Positions 1 to 8,001 of a stretch of 64,000 nucleotides of DNA are shown one piece after another. This DNA is from Achromobacter mucicolens (GTDB taxonomy: Bacteria; Pseudomonadota; Gammaproteobacteria; Burkholderiales; Burkholderiaceae_B): positions 248,001 through 312,000 of the forward strand of contig NZ_CADIJP010000002.1 in NCBI RefSeq assembly GCF_902859725.1. The letters are read 5' to 3'. Numbering within the stretch: position 1 is the stretch's first letter; each line of letters begins with the position of its first letter. The position numbers were made by a program, and so were the translations under genes. The notes under the pieces are model-generated. The model searched no databases. It was given only the letters and a program-made list of their open reading frames with translations, and was not told the origin of the DNA.

Positions 1-560
1 AGCGCCGTGGTGGGCTCGTCGGCGATCAGGACCTTGGGCTGACAGGCCAGCGCCATGGCGATCATGGCGCGCTGGCGCATGCCGCCCGAGAGTTGATAGG
101 GGTACTCGCGCACGCGGCGCGCCGGGTCGGAGATCTGCACCAGGTCCAGCAGCGCCTCGGCCTGCGTCAGCGCCTCGCGCCGCGACAGGCCCTGGTGCAG
201 CATGAGCGATTCGCTGATCTGCTTGCCCACCGTGATCACGGGGTTCAAGGAGGTCATGGGCTCCTGGAAGATCATCGAGATCTTGTTGCCGCGAATGGCG
301 CGCATCGATTTCTCGGGCAGGGCCAGGAGATCGCTGCCGTCGAATTCGATGCTGCCGCTGGCGACGCGGCCGGGGGCGCGCAGCAGCCGCATGATGGACA
401 GCGACGTGACGCTCTTGCCGCAGCCCGATTCGCCCACCAGGCCCAGGGTTTCGCCGGGCAGGAGGTCGAACGAGAGCTTGTCGACGGCCAGCACGGTCGT
501 GTCGTCGCCGTCGAAACAGGTGGTGAGGTCTTGCACGCGCAGGACAGGATGGGGTTGCAT
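1..560 (-). CDS. ABC peptide transporter ATPase, DppD/OppD type (partial)
   Basis: ATP-hydrolysing subunit of a di/oligopeptide importer on the cytoplasmic face of the membrane. The ATG is at 558-560 and the frame stays open to the left edge, so about 186 N-terminal residues are present and the C-terminus lies outside. Visible motifs in order are Walker A GESGCGKS (about residue 42), a Q-loop [11 protein letters not shown], the signature LSGGMRQR, and Walker B VLIADEPT at the very edge. The SLNP stretch is typical of the peptide/nickel subfamily. It is the last visible gene of a minus-strand operon and starts 8 bases after the DppC-like permease. A second ATPase (DppF) may follow outside the window, or this may be a fused DppDF protein. 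Confidence 0.9.
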   Translation of the reverse strand, partial: MQPHPVLRVQDLTTCFDGDDTTVLAVDKLSFDLLPGETLGLVGESGCGKSVTSLSIMRLLRAPGRVASGSIEFDGSDLLALPEKSMRAIRGNKISMIFQEPMTSLNPVITVGKQISESLMLHQGLSRREALTQAEALLDLVQISDPARRVREYPYQLSGGMRQRAMIAMALACQPKVLIADEPTTA

Positions 561-568
561 GTGCGCTC

Positions 569-1444
569 CTACAGCTTCTTGGCCAGGCGGGGATCGAGCA
601 TGTCGCGCAGCCCGTCGCCGACCAGGTTGACGGCCAGGACGGCCACGCCCAGAAAGAGGCCCGGATACAGGATGATGTGAAACGCCACGGCCACGAAGTT
701 GCGGCCTTCGGCCATGATGTTGCCCCAGCTCGGGATGTGCGGCGGAATGCCCACGCCCAGGAAGCTCAGCACGGCTTCGGTCAGGATGGCGGAGGCCGCG
801 ATGAACGTGGCCTGCACCATCAGCGGCGCAAACAGGTTGGGCAGGATGTGGCGCATCAGGATCGACGGCACCCGCGTGCCGACCGAGACGGCGGCCTCGA
901 TGTAGGGCTGCTCGCGGATGGTCAGGACCAGCGCGCGCACCAGCCGCACGACGCGCGGCACTTCGGGAATGACGATGGCGATGATGACGGTGCCCAGCCC
1001 GCCCTTCAGCGTGGCCATCAGCGCAATCGCCAGCAGCACGCCGGGGATGGCCATCAGGCCGTCCATGATGCGCATGATGACGGCGTCGATGCGGCGGAAG
1101 TAGCCTGCCATCATGCCCAGCACCACGCCAGCGGCGGTGGAGACGACCGCGACCACGATGCCGACCAGCAGCGAGATGCGGGCGCCCCAGACAGTGCGCG
1201 AATAGACGTCGCGGCCCAGCGCGTCGGTGCCGAACAGGTGTTCGGCCGAGGGCGGCTTCATGCGCGCCAGCGGATTGATCTCCTGCGGGTCGACGGTGGC
1301 CAGCCACGGCGCGGCCAGCGCGATGGCCGCGAGGATGATGAGGATCGCGCCGCCGGCGTACAGCATGGGATGGCGGCGCACCGATCGGAACGCGCGCCGC
1401 AGGCGCGGCCGCGCGGCGGGAAGGGGTAGGGTGGTCGTGTTCAT
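569..1444 (-). CDS. ABC peptide transporter permease, DppC type
   Basis: Inner-membrane channel subunit, 291 residues, the usual length for DppC/OppC. A basic cytoplasmic N-terminus ([15 protein letters not shown]) leads into the first membrane helix near residues 30-50. The conserved [15 protein letters not shown] stretch of the family follows near residue 70. The ATPase-docking EAA loop is seen as [21 protein letters not shown]. It begins 13 bases downstream of the DppB-like gene and ends 8 bases before the ATPase, so the genes are almost certainly cotranscribed. Substrate cannot be told from the permease; it probably pairs with the binding protein at 2446-4017. Confidence 0.93.
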   Translation of the reverse strand: MNTTTLPLPAARPRLRRAFRSVRRHPMLYAGGAILIILAAIALAAPWLATVDPQEINPLARMKPPSAEHLFGTDALGRDVYSRTVWGARISLLVGIVVAVVSTAAGVVLGMMAGYFRRIDAVIMRIMDGLMAIPGVLLAIALMATLKGGLGTVIIAIVIPEVPRVVRLVRALVLTIREQPYIEAAVSVGTRVPSILMRHILPNLFAPLMVQATFIAASAILTEAVLSFLGVGIPPHIPSWGNIMAEGRNFVAVAFHIILYPGLFLGVAVLAVNLVGDGLRDMLDPRLAKKL

Positions 1445-1457
1445 GCGTGGGCTCTTC

Positions 1458-2393
1458 TCAGTAGCGGATGCGGGGATCGAAGAGCCGGTAGCTCAGGTCG
1501 ACCAGCAGGTTGATCAGCACGTAGATGCCCGAGGCCACCAGCAGCACGCCCTGGATGACCGGATAGTCGTGGCGCAGCACGGCGTCGATGGTCAGGCGGC
1601 CCAGGCCGGGGATCGCAAACACGGTCTCGGTCACGACGACGCCGCCGATCAGCAGCGCCACGCCCACGCCGATGGTCGTGACGATCGGATTGGCGGCGTT
1701 CTTGAGCGCGTGCCAGACGATGGGACCGGATGACAGGCCCTTGGCGCGCGCGGTGCGGATGTAGTCTTCGGACAGGGCCTCCAGCATGGTGGCGCGCGTC
1801 ATGCGCGTCAGCAGCGCCATGTACACCAGGCCCAGCGACAGACAGGGCAGCACCAGGTGGCGCAAGTAAGGCACGAGGCCATCGGCCAGGGGTTTATAGC
1901 CCTGCACCGGCAGCCAGCCGAGCTTGATGGAAAAGCCGTACACCAGGCTGTAGCCGATCAGGAACACGGGCACCGAGAACGCGCACACCGCGCCCACCAT
2001 CACCAGCCTGTCCAGCCACTTGCCGGCGTTCCATGCCGCCAGCACGCCCAGGGGAATTGCCGCCAGCACGGCGAACAGCATCGTGAAGAGCGCGATCGAG
2101 ATCGTCGGGCCCATGCGCTGGGCGATGAGCTGCGAGACGGGCATCTGGGTGGACATCGACGTGCCCAGGTCGCCCGTGGCGATGTGGCTGATCCAGATGC
2201 CGAACTGCTGCAACAGCGGCTTGTCCAGGCCCAGGTTCTGGCGGATTTTCTCGACGTCGTCGGCGGTGGCGTTGTCGCCCGCGATCACCGCCGCGGGATC
2301 GCCCGGCGACAGGTGTATCAGCAGGAACACCACAACCGCCACGACGGCCATGACGGGTATGACGGCCGCGATGCGGCGCAGGATGAATTTCAC
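1458..2393 (-). CDS. ABC peptide transporter permease, DppB type
   Basis: Partner channel subunit, 311 residues, normal for DppB/OppB. It starts with a membrane helix (IPVMAVVAVVVFLLIHLSPGDP) carrying the family's LSPGDPA signature, then a periplasmic stretch with the NLGLDKPLLQQF motif. An EAA-type loop (EDYIRTARAKGLS...ALKNAANP) sits near residue 210. It lies 52 bases downstream of the binding protein and just upstream of the DppC-like gene. The terminal FDPRIRY is typical of the family. Confidence 0.93.
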   Translation of the reverse strand: MKFILRRIAAVIPVMAVVAVVVFLLIHLSPGDPAAVIAGDNATADDVEKIRQNLGLDKPLLQQFGIWISHIATGDLGTSMSTQMPVSQLIAQRMGPTISIALFTMLFAVLAAIPLGVLAAWNAGKWLDRLVMVGAVCAFSVPVFLIGYSLVYGFSIKLGWLPVQGYKPLADGLVPYLRHLVLPCLSLGLVYMALLTRMTRATMLEALSEDYIRTARAKGLSSGPIVWHALKNAANPIVTTIGVGVALLIGGVVVTETVFAIPGLGRLTIDAVLRHDYPVIQGVLLVASGIYVLINLLVDLSYRLFDPRIRY

Positions 2394-2445
2394 GCTGGAT
2401 TCCCCCCGGCTTGCGGCCGGGCGCGCGCGGCGCCCGGCGTCGGCC

Positions 2446-4017
2446 TTACGGTTTTTCGATGTTCCACATCACCGGGATGCCGGACTTGACCAGCTCGGTG
2501 TGCTTGAGGCCGCGCACGGCAAAGACGGGCTTGAACTCGCCCCACATCACGTAGGGCACCGTCTGGTAGGCGCGCGCCTGGATCTGCGCGGCGATGTCCT
2601 TGCGCTTGGCGGCGTCCGTTTCGCGGATCCAGCTGGTGCGCAGGGTGTCCAGTTCCTTGTCGCAAGGCCAGCCCGGCAGGCTGTTGCCGCAGGCGGCGGA
2701 CAGCCACGGGTTGGTCACCGGCGTGCTGGCGTCGAAGTAACCGCCCCAGGTCAGGAAGATGTTCCAGCCGCCTTGCGCGGGCGGATCCTTCTTCAGGCGG
2801 CGTCCGGCAAGCGAGGCCCAGTCCATGGACTGCAGGTCCACGTTCACGCCGGCCTTCTTCATGTTCTGTGCCAGCACCATGACGGCGGGAGCGCTCAGGT
2901 GATCGGTGGGGTACAGCAGCACGACCTTCTCGCCCTTGTAGCCCGATTCCTGCAGCAGTTGCTTGGCGCGGGCCACGTCCGGCTTGGCGTAGGGCGCGGC
3001 GCCCGCGTCCGTGGCCAGGGGCGAACCGCAGATGTACATGGTGGGGCAGTAGTCGACGCGGTACTTGTCCGGGTAGCCCATCGCGGTCAGCATTTCCTTC
3101 TGGCTGACCAGGTGATACAGCGCCTGGCGCGCCAGCGGGTTGTTGAACGGCGGATGCAGGGAGTTGAGGATCACCATGCCTTGCGATGCAACCGACGTGC
3201 TCAGCGTGATGTCGGGATTGGTTTCGAGCACCGGCAGGAAGTCAGGCGTGACCTGTTCGATCATGTCGACCTCGCCGTTCATCAGCGCGGCTGTCGACGT
3301 GTTGCCGTCAGGGATGTAGACCCACTCCACGCGGTCCACCTTCACGTTCTTGCCGCCCGCCAGGCCGTCCGGCGCTTCGGACCGCGGCACGTAGGCCGGG
3401 TTCTTCACGTAGACCACCTTGTTGCCGGGCACCCATTCATCCCGCTTGAAAAGGAACGGACCCGACCCGACCATCTCGGTCACCTGGGTGTTCGGATCGG
3501 TGGCGGCCAGCCGCTTGGGCATGATGAAGGGCGGCATGCCGGAGGGTTTGGACAGCGCATCCAGCACCAGGCCGAAGGGCTCTTTCAGGGTCAGCGTGAA
3601 CGTGTTCTCGCTCGTGGCCGCCAGTTCCGCGCCCGCCGCCATCATGGCCTGGCCAAGCGTGTCTTTCTTTGCCCAGCGCTGGATCGAGGCAATGCAGTCC
3701 TCGGCCGTCACCGGCGTGCCGTCGCTGAACTTCAGGCCGGGGCGCAGCGTGAAGGTCCAGGTCTTGCCGTCCTCGGACTTGGTCCAGGTGTCCACCATCT
3801 GCGGCTTGACCTGGCCTTGGCTGTCCTGGGCGAACAGGGTGTCGAACACCATGTAGCCGTGGTTGCGCGTGATGTAGGCGGTGTTAAAGAGCGGGTCCAG
3901 CGTCTTTAAGTCCGCGTGCGGCACGAGGCGCAGGGTTTTGGTCTGGGCGAGCGCGCCGGTTGCGGCGCTCATGGCCAGGAGCGCGGCGGCTCCCAGCAGG
4001 CTGAAACGTCTGATCAT
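2446..4017 (-). CDS. ABC transporter substrate-binding protein, SBP_bac_5 family
   Basis: Periplasmic receptor of about 523 residues that would deliver peptides or similar ligands to the downstream permeases. I chose the ATG at 4015-4017 because it opens a clean Sec signal peptide (MIRRFSLLGAAALLAMSAATGALAQ, cleavage after ALAQ). Earlier in-frame starts only add a non-signal leader. Family 5 features are LRLVPHADLKTLDPLF near the mature N-terminus, WTFTLRPGLKFSDGTPVTAEDC, and SGMPPFIMPKR. The gene lies between an M81 peptidase and the permeases, 70 bases after the former. The ligand is not known; the context suggests peptides, perhaps with D-residues or unusual linkages. Confidence 0.9.
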   Translation of the reverse strand: MIRRFSLLGAAALLAMSAATGALAQTKTLRLVPHADLKTLDPLFNTAYITRNHGYMVFDTLFAQDSQGQVKPQMVDTWTKSEDGKTWTFTLRPGLKFSDGTPVTAEDCIASIQRWAKKDTLGQAMMAAGAELAATSENTFTLTLKEPFGLVLDALSKPSGMPPFIMPKRLAATDPNTQVTEMVGSGPFLFKRDEWVPGNKVVYVKNPAYVPRSEAPDGLAGGKNVKVDRVEWVYIPDGNTSTAALMNGEVDMIEQVTPDFLPVLETNPDITLSTSVASQGMVILNSLHPPFNNPLARQALYHLVSQKEMLTAMGYPDKYRVDYCPTMYICGSPLATDAGAAPYAKPDVARAKQLLQESGYKGEKVVLLYPTDHLSAPAVMVLAQNMKKAGVNVDLQSMDWASLAGRRLKKDPPAQGGWNIFLTWGGYFDASTPVTNPWLSAACGNSLPGWPCDKELDTLRTSWIRETDAAKRKDIAAQIQARAYQTVPYVMWGEFKPVFAVRGLKHTELVKSGIPVMWNIEKP

Positions 4018-4087
4018 GGATTTCCCCTTGTTGATTCTGTTCTGCCCGTCGCGGGCGGCTTGGGTGGTTGGTCCTGGGCCTCGGGTC

Positions 4088-5533
4088 TCACTGCTTGAAC
4101 GGCCACTTGGGCAACTTGCGCTTGACGAACGGCAGCGTGTTGAGGTCATTCGTGATGGCGCCGGGCGTCTCGACGTAGATGACGTGGCGGCCCACCTTGG
4201 AGTACGACGCGTAGAAATGCTGCGAGGACTTCACGATGATGAGTTTCATCGCGGCCAGGTCCACGCCGAATTGGGTAAAGAGGTCCGTGCCCATCGCCTG
4301 AGTGCGCGAGGTGGTCATCACAAGCGTCACGCCGCGGGTGCGCACGACGGCAACGTCGCCCAGCAGCGCGGGCGTGCCGGCCAGGCCGGTCATGACGGCG
4401 TCGCGCTTGAGCGCCACGATCTCGCAGTCCAGGTCGAGCGGCTGGCCGGACACCGGCGCCACCTTGCCGCCCACGCGCAGCTTGATCTGGGCGCCTTCAC
4501 CAGCCTCGAAGCACAGCTGCACGGCAACCGGGTCCCAGAACGGGCCGGTGGCGACATCAGTGATGCCGCGCGCCAGCACGCGATCCAGAATGAACGTGGC
4601 ATCGCTGGGCGCGCCGCCGCCCGCGTTGTCGGCCGAATCGGCCAGCACCACGGGAAATTCGGTGTGCGCCAGCGCCTGGTCCAGCGCTTCGTCGGCGCCG
4701 GGGTAGGGCGGCGCAAGCTGGTCGCGAAAGCCGATGATCTCTTCGCCCAGCGTGCGCGCCAGCGCCTCGGCCTGCGCGGGGTTGCCGTCGGTATAGACCA
4801 GCACCTTCGAGCCCATGTCCGGCGTGTCGCCCCACGGAAAGCCGTGCGCGATGGACACGGACAGCACGCCTTCCTTGCCCTCCATGGCGAGCAGGCGGTC
4901 CACGAAGCTGCGCATCGGCTCGCGGCTGGTGTGCATGATGGAAATCATCTCGCAGTCGAAGACCGCACGCGCGGGCTTGATGCGGCCCTCGGCGCGCGCC
5001 ACGCACAGGTCGACCAGGTCGAAGGCGCGCTCCAGGATGTCGGTATGGGGGTATTCCTTGAAACAGACCAGGAAGTCGGCGCTCTGGACCATCGCATCCG
5101 TCAGGTGGCAGTGCGGGTCGAGCTCTGCGCCGATCACGGTATCGGGGCCCACGATCTCGCGCGCGCGGCGCAGCAGGTCGCCTTCGCAGTCGTCGTAGCC
5201 GTCGGCGACCATCGCGCCGTGCAGGCCAAAGAGGGCGATGTCGACCTTGCCCGCGCGGCGCAGGTCGTCCAGCAGCTCGTCGCGCAGCGTCTCGTAGGCG
5301 TGGCGGGTCGTGATGCCGGCCGGCGTCGCACCTGCCGTCAGCCCTTCGATGAGGGTCCAATCCTTGCCCGCGGCGCGCTGGCGCGCCGCCCACAGGGGGC
5401 CCGAGAACATCTGCATGCGGTCCGGATGCTGGCCGGCCGGAAAGTAGCCGCGCGCCCGGTAGGAGGCCAGGCCGGTCGGGATGGGAGAAAAGGTGTTCGT
5501 CTCGGTCGCCAGCGACCCGGAAAAGATCTTCAT
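4088..5533 (-). CDS. M81 family metallopeptidase (MlrC-like)
   Basis: Predicted cytoplasmic zinc hydrolase of 481 residues, in the family of MlrC, which opens or trims linearised microcystin peptides. Conserved blocks are TETNTFSPIPTG at the N-terminus, LFGLHGAMVADGYDDCEGD, a likely metal site ELDPHCHLT, and CFKEYPHTD. The C-terminal half carries DSADNAGGGAPSD, as in other family members. The start is the ATG at 5531-5533 giving MKIFSGS. Lying between RidA and a peptide-binding protein, it probably cleaves an imported peptide or amide. Most members of this family have no tested substrate, so the microcystin link is by homology only. Confidence 0.85.
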   Translation of the reverse strand: MKIFSGSLATETNTFSPIPTGLASYRARGYFPAGQHPDRMQMFSGPLWAARQRAAGKDWTLIEGLTAGATPAGITTRHAYETLRDELLDDLRRAGKVDIALFGLHGAMVADGYDDCEGDLLRRAREIVGPDTVIGAELDPHCHLTDAMVQSADFLVCFKEYPHTDILERAFDLVDLCVARAEGRIKPARAVFDCEMISIMHTSREPMRSFVDRLLAMEGKEGVLSVSIAHGFPWGDTPDMGSKVLVYTDGNPAQAEALARTLGEEIIGFRDQLAPPYPGADEALDQALAHTEFPVVLADSADNAGGGAPSDATFILDRVLARGITDVATGPFWDPVAVQLCFEAGEGAQIKLRVGGKVAPVSGQPLDLDCEIVALKRDAVMTGLAGTPALLGDVAVVRTRGVTLVMTTSRTQAMGTDLFTQFGVDLAAMKLIIVKSSQHFYASYSKVGRHVIYVETPGAITNDLNTLPFVKRKLPKWPFKQ

Positions 5534-5602
5534 GAATGACGCTCCGCGCAAAAGAGGGGGCTTTAGGGCGCGGGCATCGGGGCGCGCGCTTGGGGTGTCG
5601 CC

Positions 5603-5625
5603 CCGCCAGGCGCTGCGCCTGGCGG
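5603..5625. repeat. Inverted repeat between ridA and the M81 gene
   Basis: An 11-base arm (5603-5613) is followed after a single T by its exact complement (5615-5625), so RNA would fold into a tight GC hairpin. It lies in the 118-base gap between RidA and the M81 peptidase on the operon's minus strand. There is no T-run, so it is more likely a processing or stability hairpin than a terminator. Confidence 0.5.
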
Positions 5626-5651
5626 TGTCATGCAATCGAACGGGACAGCTT

Positions 5652-6047
5652 TCAGGCGGCAGGCGCCTTGGATTGGGCATCGCCCAGCCACGCCTGCACT
5701 TCGATCTCGACGTCCAAGTCCATGGCCAGCTTGGCCTCGACGGTGGAGCGCGAGGGGAAATCGGAAGAGAAATGGCTGCGATAGGCCTCGTTGAACTGGG
5801 CGAAATGCGCCAGGTCGGTCAGCCACACGGTCACGCGCACCACGTCTTTCAGGCTTGCGCCGGCCAGGGCCAGGGTTTCCTTGATGCGCTCGATGGCGGC
5901 ATGCGTCTGGGTGGCGACGTCGCCGCGCACCACCTGGCCGGCGGCATCCATCGGGATCTGGCCGGACAGGAACAGGAAACCGCCCGCCTGGGTGGCGCGC
6001 GAGAAAGGCAGGGGCAGGGTGCTGGGGTAGCGGGTAATGGCGGTCAT
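5652..6047 (-). CDS. RidA family reactive-intermediate deaminase
   Basis: Small cytosolic enzyme of 131 residues, the usual RidA length. RidA proteins hydrolyse reactive enamine/imine intermediates made by PLP enzymes and amino-acid oxidases. Family features are the N-terminal SRATQAGGFLFLSGQIPMD block, DVATQTHAAIERIKETLALAG, and DVVRVTVWLTDLAHFAQFNEAY. The ATG at 6045-6047 puts the family start in register; an upstream in-frame extension looks non-coding. It starts 31 bases after an FAD oxidase of the D-amino-acid oxidase family, a fitting neighbour because such oxidases release imino acids. The RidA subgroup cannot be assigned with certainty. Confidence 0.9.
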   Translation of the reverse strand: MTAITRYPSTLPLPFSRATQAGGFLFLSGQIPMDAAGQVVRGDVATQTHAAIERIKETLALAGASLKDVVRVTVWLTDLAHFAQFNEAYRSHFSSDFPSRSTVEAKLAMDLDVEIEVQAWLGDAQSKAPAA

Positions 6048-6078
6048 CTGGGGAATCTCGGTGTGGTGGGCAACAGGG

Positions 6079-7215
6079 TCAGCGCAGGCGCTCGGGCCGC
6101 ACGGCGTCGGCATTGACGCCGTGCGCCTGCAGGTGGTCGGGAATGGGCTGGCGCGTCAGCAATGCGGCCGCCAGCTCGGACGTGGCCGCCGCGGTCTGGA
6201 TGCCGTAGCCGCCTTGCGCCGCCAGCCAGAAGAACGACGGCGTGGCCGCGTCCCAGCCCACCACGAAGTCACCGTCGCGCACGAACGAGCGCAGGCCGGC
6301 CCAGGTGTGCTTCGGGCGTCGGATGGTCAGCGACGTGGCGGTTTCGATGCGGTAGATGCCAGTGGCGACATCCAGTTCCTCGGGCACCACGTCGTGCGCA
6401 TCGACCGGGTCGGCATTGGCGGGCGAGCCTAGCAGCTGCCCCGCGTCGGGCTTGAAGTAGTAGCTTTCGTCCACGCCCACCACGGCGGGCCAGTGCGAGA
6501 AATCCATGTCCTGCGGGCCACTGAAGGTGAACGCGGTGCGGCGGCACGGCTGCAGGCCGACGGGGGCGGCGCCGCACAAGCCGGCCGTGTGGTCGGCCCA
6601 GGCGCCCGCGGCGTTGACGACGGCCCGCGCGCGGATCTGCCGGCCATCGGCCAGGGTCAGCGTCCAGACATCGTTCTCGAAAGCGGCGCCCACCAGTTCG
6701 GCGTTGTTGTGCAGCACGGCGCCCTGGCGGCTCATGCCGCGCAGAAAACCCTGGTGCAGCGCATGCACGTCGATATCGCGCGCATCGGGTTCCTCGATCG
6801 CGCCGCACAGCTGGTCTTCGCGCAGGCAGGGCACGCGCTTGACGGCCTGGCTGGCGTCGATCAGGGTCACGTTTGGCGACTGGCGGTGGAAGTCTTCGAA
6901 GGCGTCCTGCAGCAGATCCTTCTGATCGGGCGTCCCGATGTACAACACGCCGCGGGGGCTGAGCAGCGGATGCTCGCAGAAGCCTTCCGGCGGATGCTCG
7001 TAGAACGCGCGGCTGGCGCGCGTAAGCGCCTTGATCTGCGTGGTGCCGTAGGTCTCCATGAACATGGCCGCCGAACGGCCGGTGGAGTGATAACCGGGTT
7101 GGGACTCTCGTTCCAGCACCGCCACGGACGCCGAGGCGCTCAGGCGGTAGGCCACGGAGGCGCCGGCGATGCCCGCGCCGATCACGGCAAAATCGTATAG
7201 GGTTTCAGCAATCAT
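6079..7215 (-). CDS. FAD-dependent oxidoreductase, glycine/D-amino-acid oxidase (DAO) family
   Basis: Flavoprotein of 378 residues predicted to oxidise an amine or amino acid to the imine. The dinucleotide-binding motif VIGAGIAGASVAYRL is at about residue 11. It is followed by VLERESQPGYHSTGRSAA, typical of DAO-family members. A second FAD contact region (ARAVVNAAGAWAD) is near residue 200, and the C-terminal GDFVVGWD...WLAAQGGYGIQTA closes the FAD site. No membrane segment or signal is seen. It is the first gene of the seven-gene minus-strand operon, and an inverted repeat lies just upstream. Substrate is unknown. Confidence 0.88.
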   Translation of the reverse strand: MIAETLYDFAVIGAGIAGASVAYRLSASASVAVLERESQPGYHSTGRSAAMFMETYGTTQIKALTRASRAFYEHPPEGFCEHPLLSPRGVLYIGTPDQKDLLQDAFEDFHRQSPNVTLIDASQAVKRVPCLREDQLCGAIEEPDARDIDVHALHQGFLRGMSRQGAVLHNNAELVGAAFENDVWTLTLADGRQIRARAVVNAAGAWADHTAGLCGAAPVGLQPCRRTAFTFSGPQDMDFSHWPAVVGVDESYYFKPDAGQLLGSPANADPVDAHDVVPEELDVATGIYRIETATSLTIRRPKHTWAGLRSFVRDGDFVVGWDAATPSFFWLAAQGGYGIQTAAATSELAAALLTRQPIPDHLQAHGVNADAVRPERLR

Positions 7216-7226
7216 TTTGTCGGAAG

Positions 7227-7254
7227 CGAGAATTCTCTTATTTGATAATTCTCG
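7227..7254. promoter_or_regulatory. Candidate operator upstream of the DAO-led operon
   Basis: Eight-base arms CGAGAATT (7227-7234) and AATTCTCG (7247-7254) are perfect inverted repeats 12 bases apart, and the core GAGAATTCTC (7228-7237) is itself palindromic. The site begins 12 bases upstream of the flavoprotein start and lies in an AT-rich patch of an otherwise GC-rich gap, as expected for a promoter/operator. The cognate regulator is not evident; the MarR gene ends 120 bases further upstream. Confidence 0.45.
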
Positions 7255-7374
7255 AATACGATAGTTTTTTGGCGCGGCGGGGGTAATAGGGGAATGCCCG
7301 CATCGGGGCAGAAAGTACGCAATCGGGCGCGCGGGCGCGCGAATCGGGGACGCGGCGCGATGCCGGCGGACGCG

Positions 7375-7866
7375 TCAGCCCAGCTTGCCCAGCAACCCGA
7401 TCAGCTTGCGCCGCTCTGCCGCGCCCAGCTTGGCGCTGATGCGGGCATCGTGCGCCTGCACGGCTTCGGTGATGGCCGCCAGCGCATCGTGGCCGGTCTG
7501 CGTCATGGCCAGCGCGTACGCGCGCCGGTCGTGCTCGGCCTCCTGGCGTTCCACGTAGCCCAGGTCCTGCAGCTGGTTCACGATCTGCACCGCGCCGGAC
7601 CGCGCAATGCCCAGGATGCGGGCCAGGTCGGTGAGCTTGAGGTTTTCGTTCGCGGCGATCAGCGTCAGCGCCGAGTACCGCTGCGGCGTGATGTCCCACG
7701 GCGCCAGCGCGGCCAGGAAGTCCTCGTAGATCAGGATCTGCGCGCGCCGGATCGCGTAGCCGACCAGGTCGTCCAGTGCGCCGTACTGAACGCCGGGCAC
7801 GTGCGGATCGAAGTGTTCGCCACGGGCCGCGGGGCGGCGAGGGCGTTGGACGGATGCTCTGGACAT
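7375..7866 (-). CDS. MarR family transcriptional regulator
   Basis: DNA-binding regulator of 163 residues with the winged-helix core of MarR proteins. Helix-turn-helix residues are LKLTDLARILGIARSGAVQIVNQL (about 85-108), and the wing is GYVERQEAEHDRRAYALAMT. The ATG at 7864-7866 is chosen because longer frames run into the divergent gene. It diverges from a flavin monooxygenase/DUF3237/Bug operon, and a near-ideal MarR palindrome lies between them. It probably represses that operon until an aromatic or related ligand binds. Confidence 0.9.
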   Translation of the reverse strand: MSRASVQRPRRPAARGEHFDPHVPGVQYGALDDLVGYAIRRAQILIYEDFLAALAPWDITPQRYSALTLIAANENLKLTDLARILGIARSGAVQIVNQLQDLGYVERQEAEHDRRAYALAMTQTGHDALAAITEAVQAHDARISAKLGAAERRKLIGLLGKLG

Positions 7867-7963
7867 GGGGGGGCGGATCGCGGACGGGGCCTCAACACTA
7901 ATGCAGGCATTGTCGCCGCGCCACCGGATTGCGGGAAATCCCTCGTGCGGAACGCCAGGCGAT

Positions 7964-7984
7964 TTTGTTATGTTGCATAACAAA
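7964..7984. promoter_or_regulatory. Predicted MarR operator
   Basis: A perfect palindrome with 9-base arms, TTTGTTATG and CATAACAAA, around a TTG centre. It is AT-rich, 17 bases before the flavoprotein ATG at 8002 and about 100 bases before the MarR start. Its length and symmetry fit a MarR dimer, and its position would block the monooxygenase promoter. Confidence 0.7.
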
Positions 7985-8001
7985 TAAGACCAGGAGTAGA
8001 C

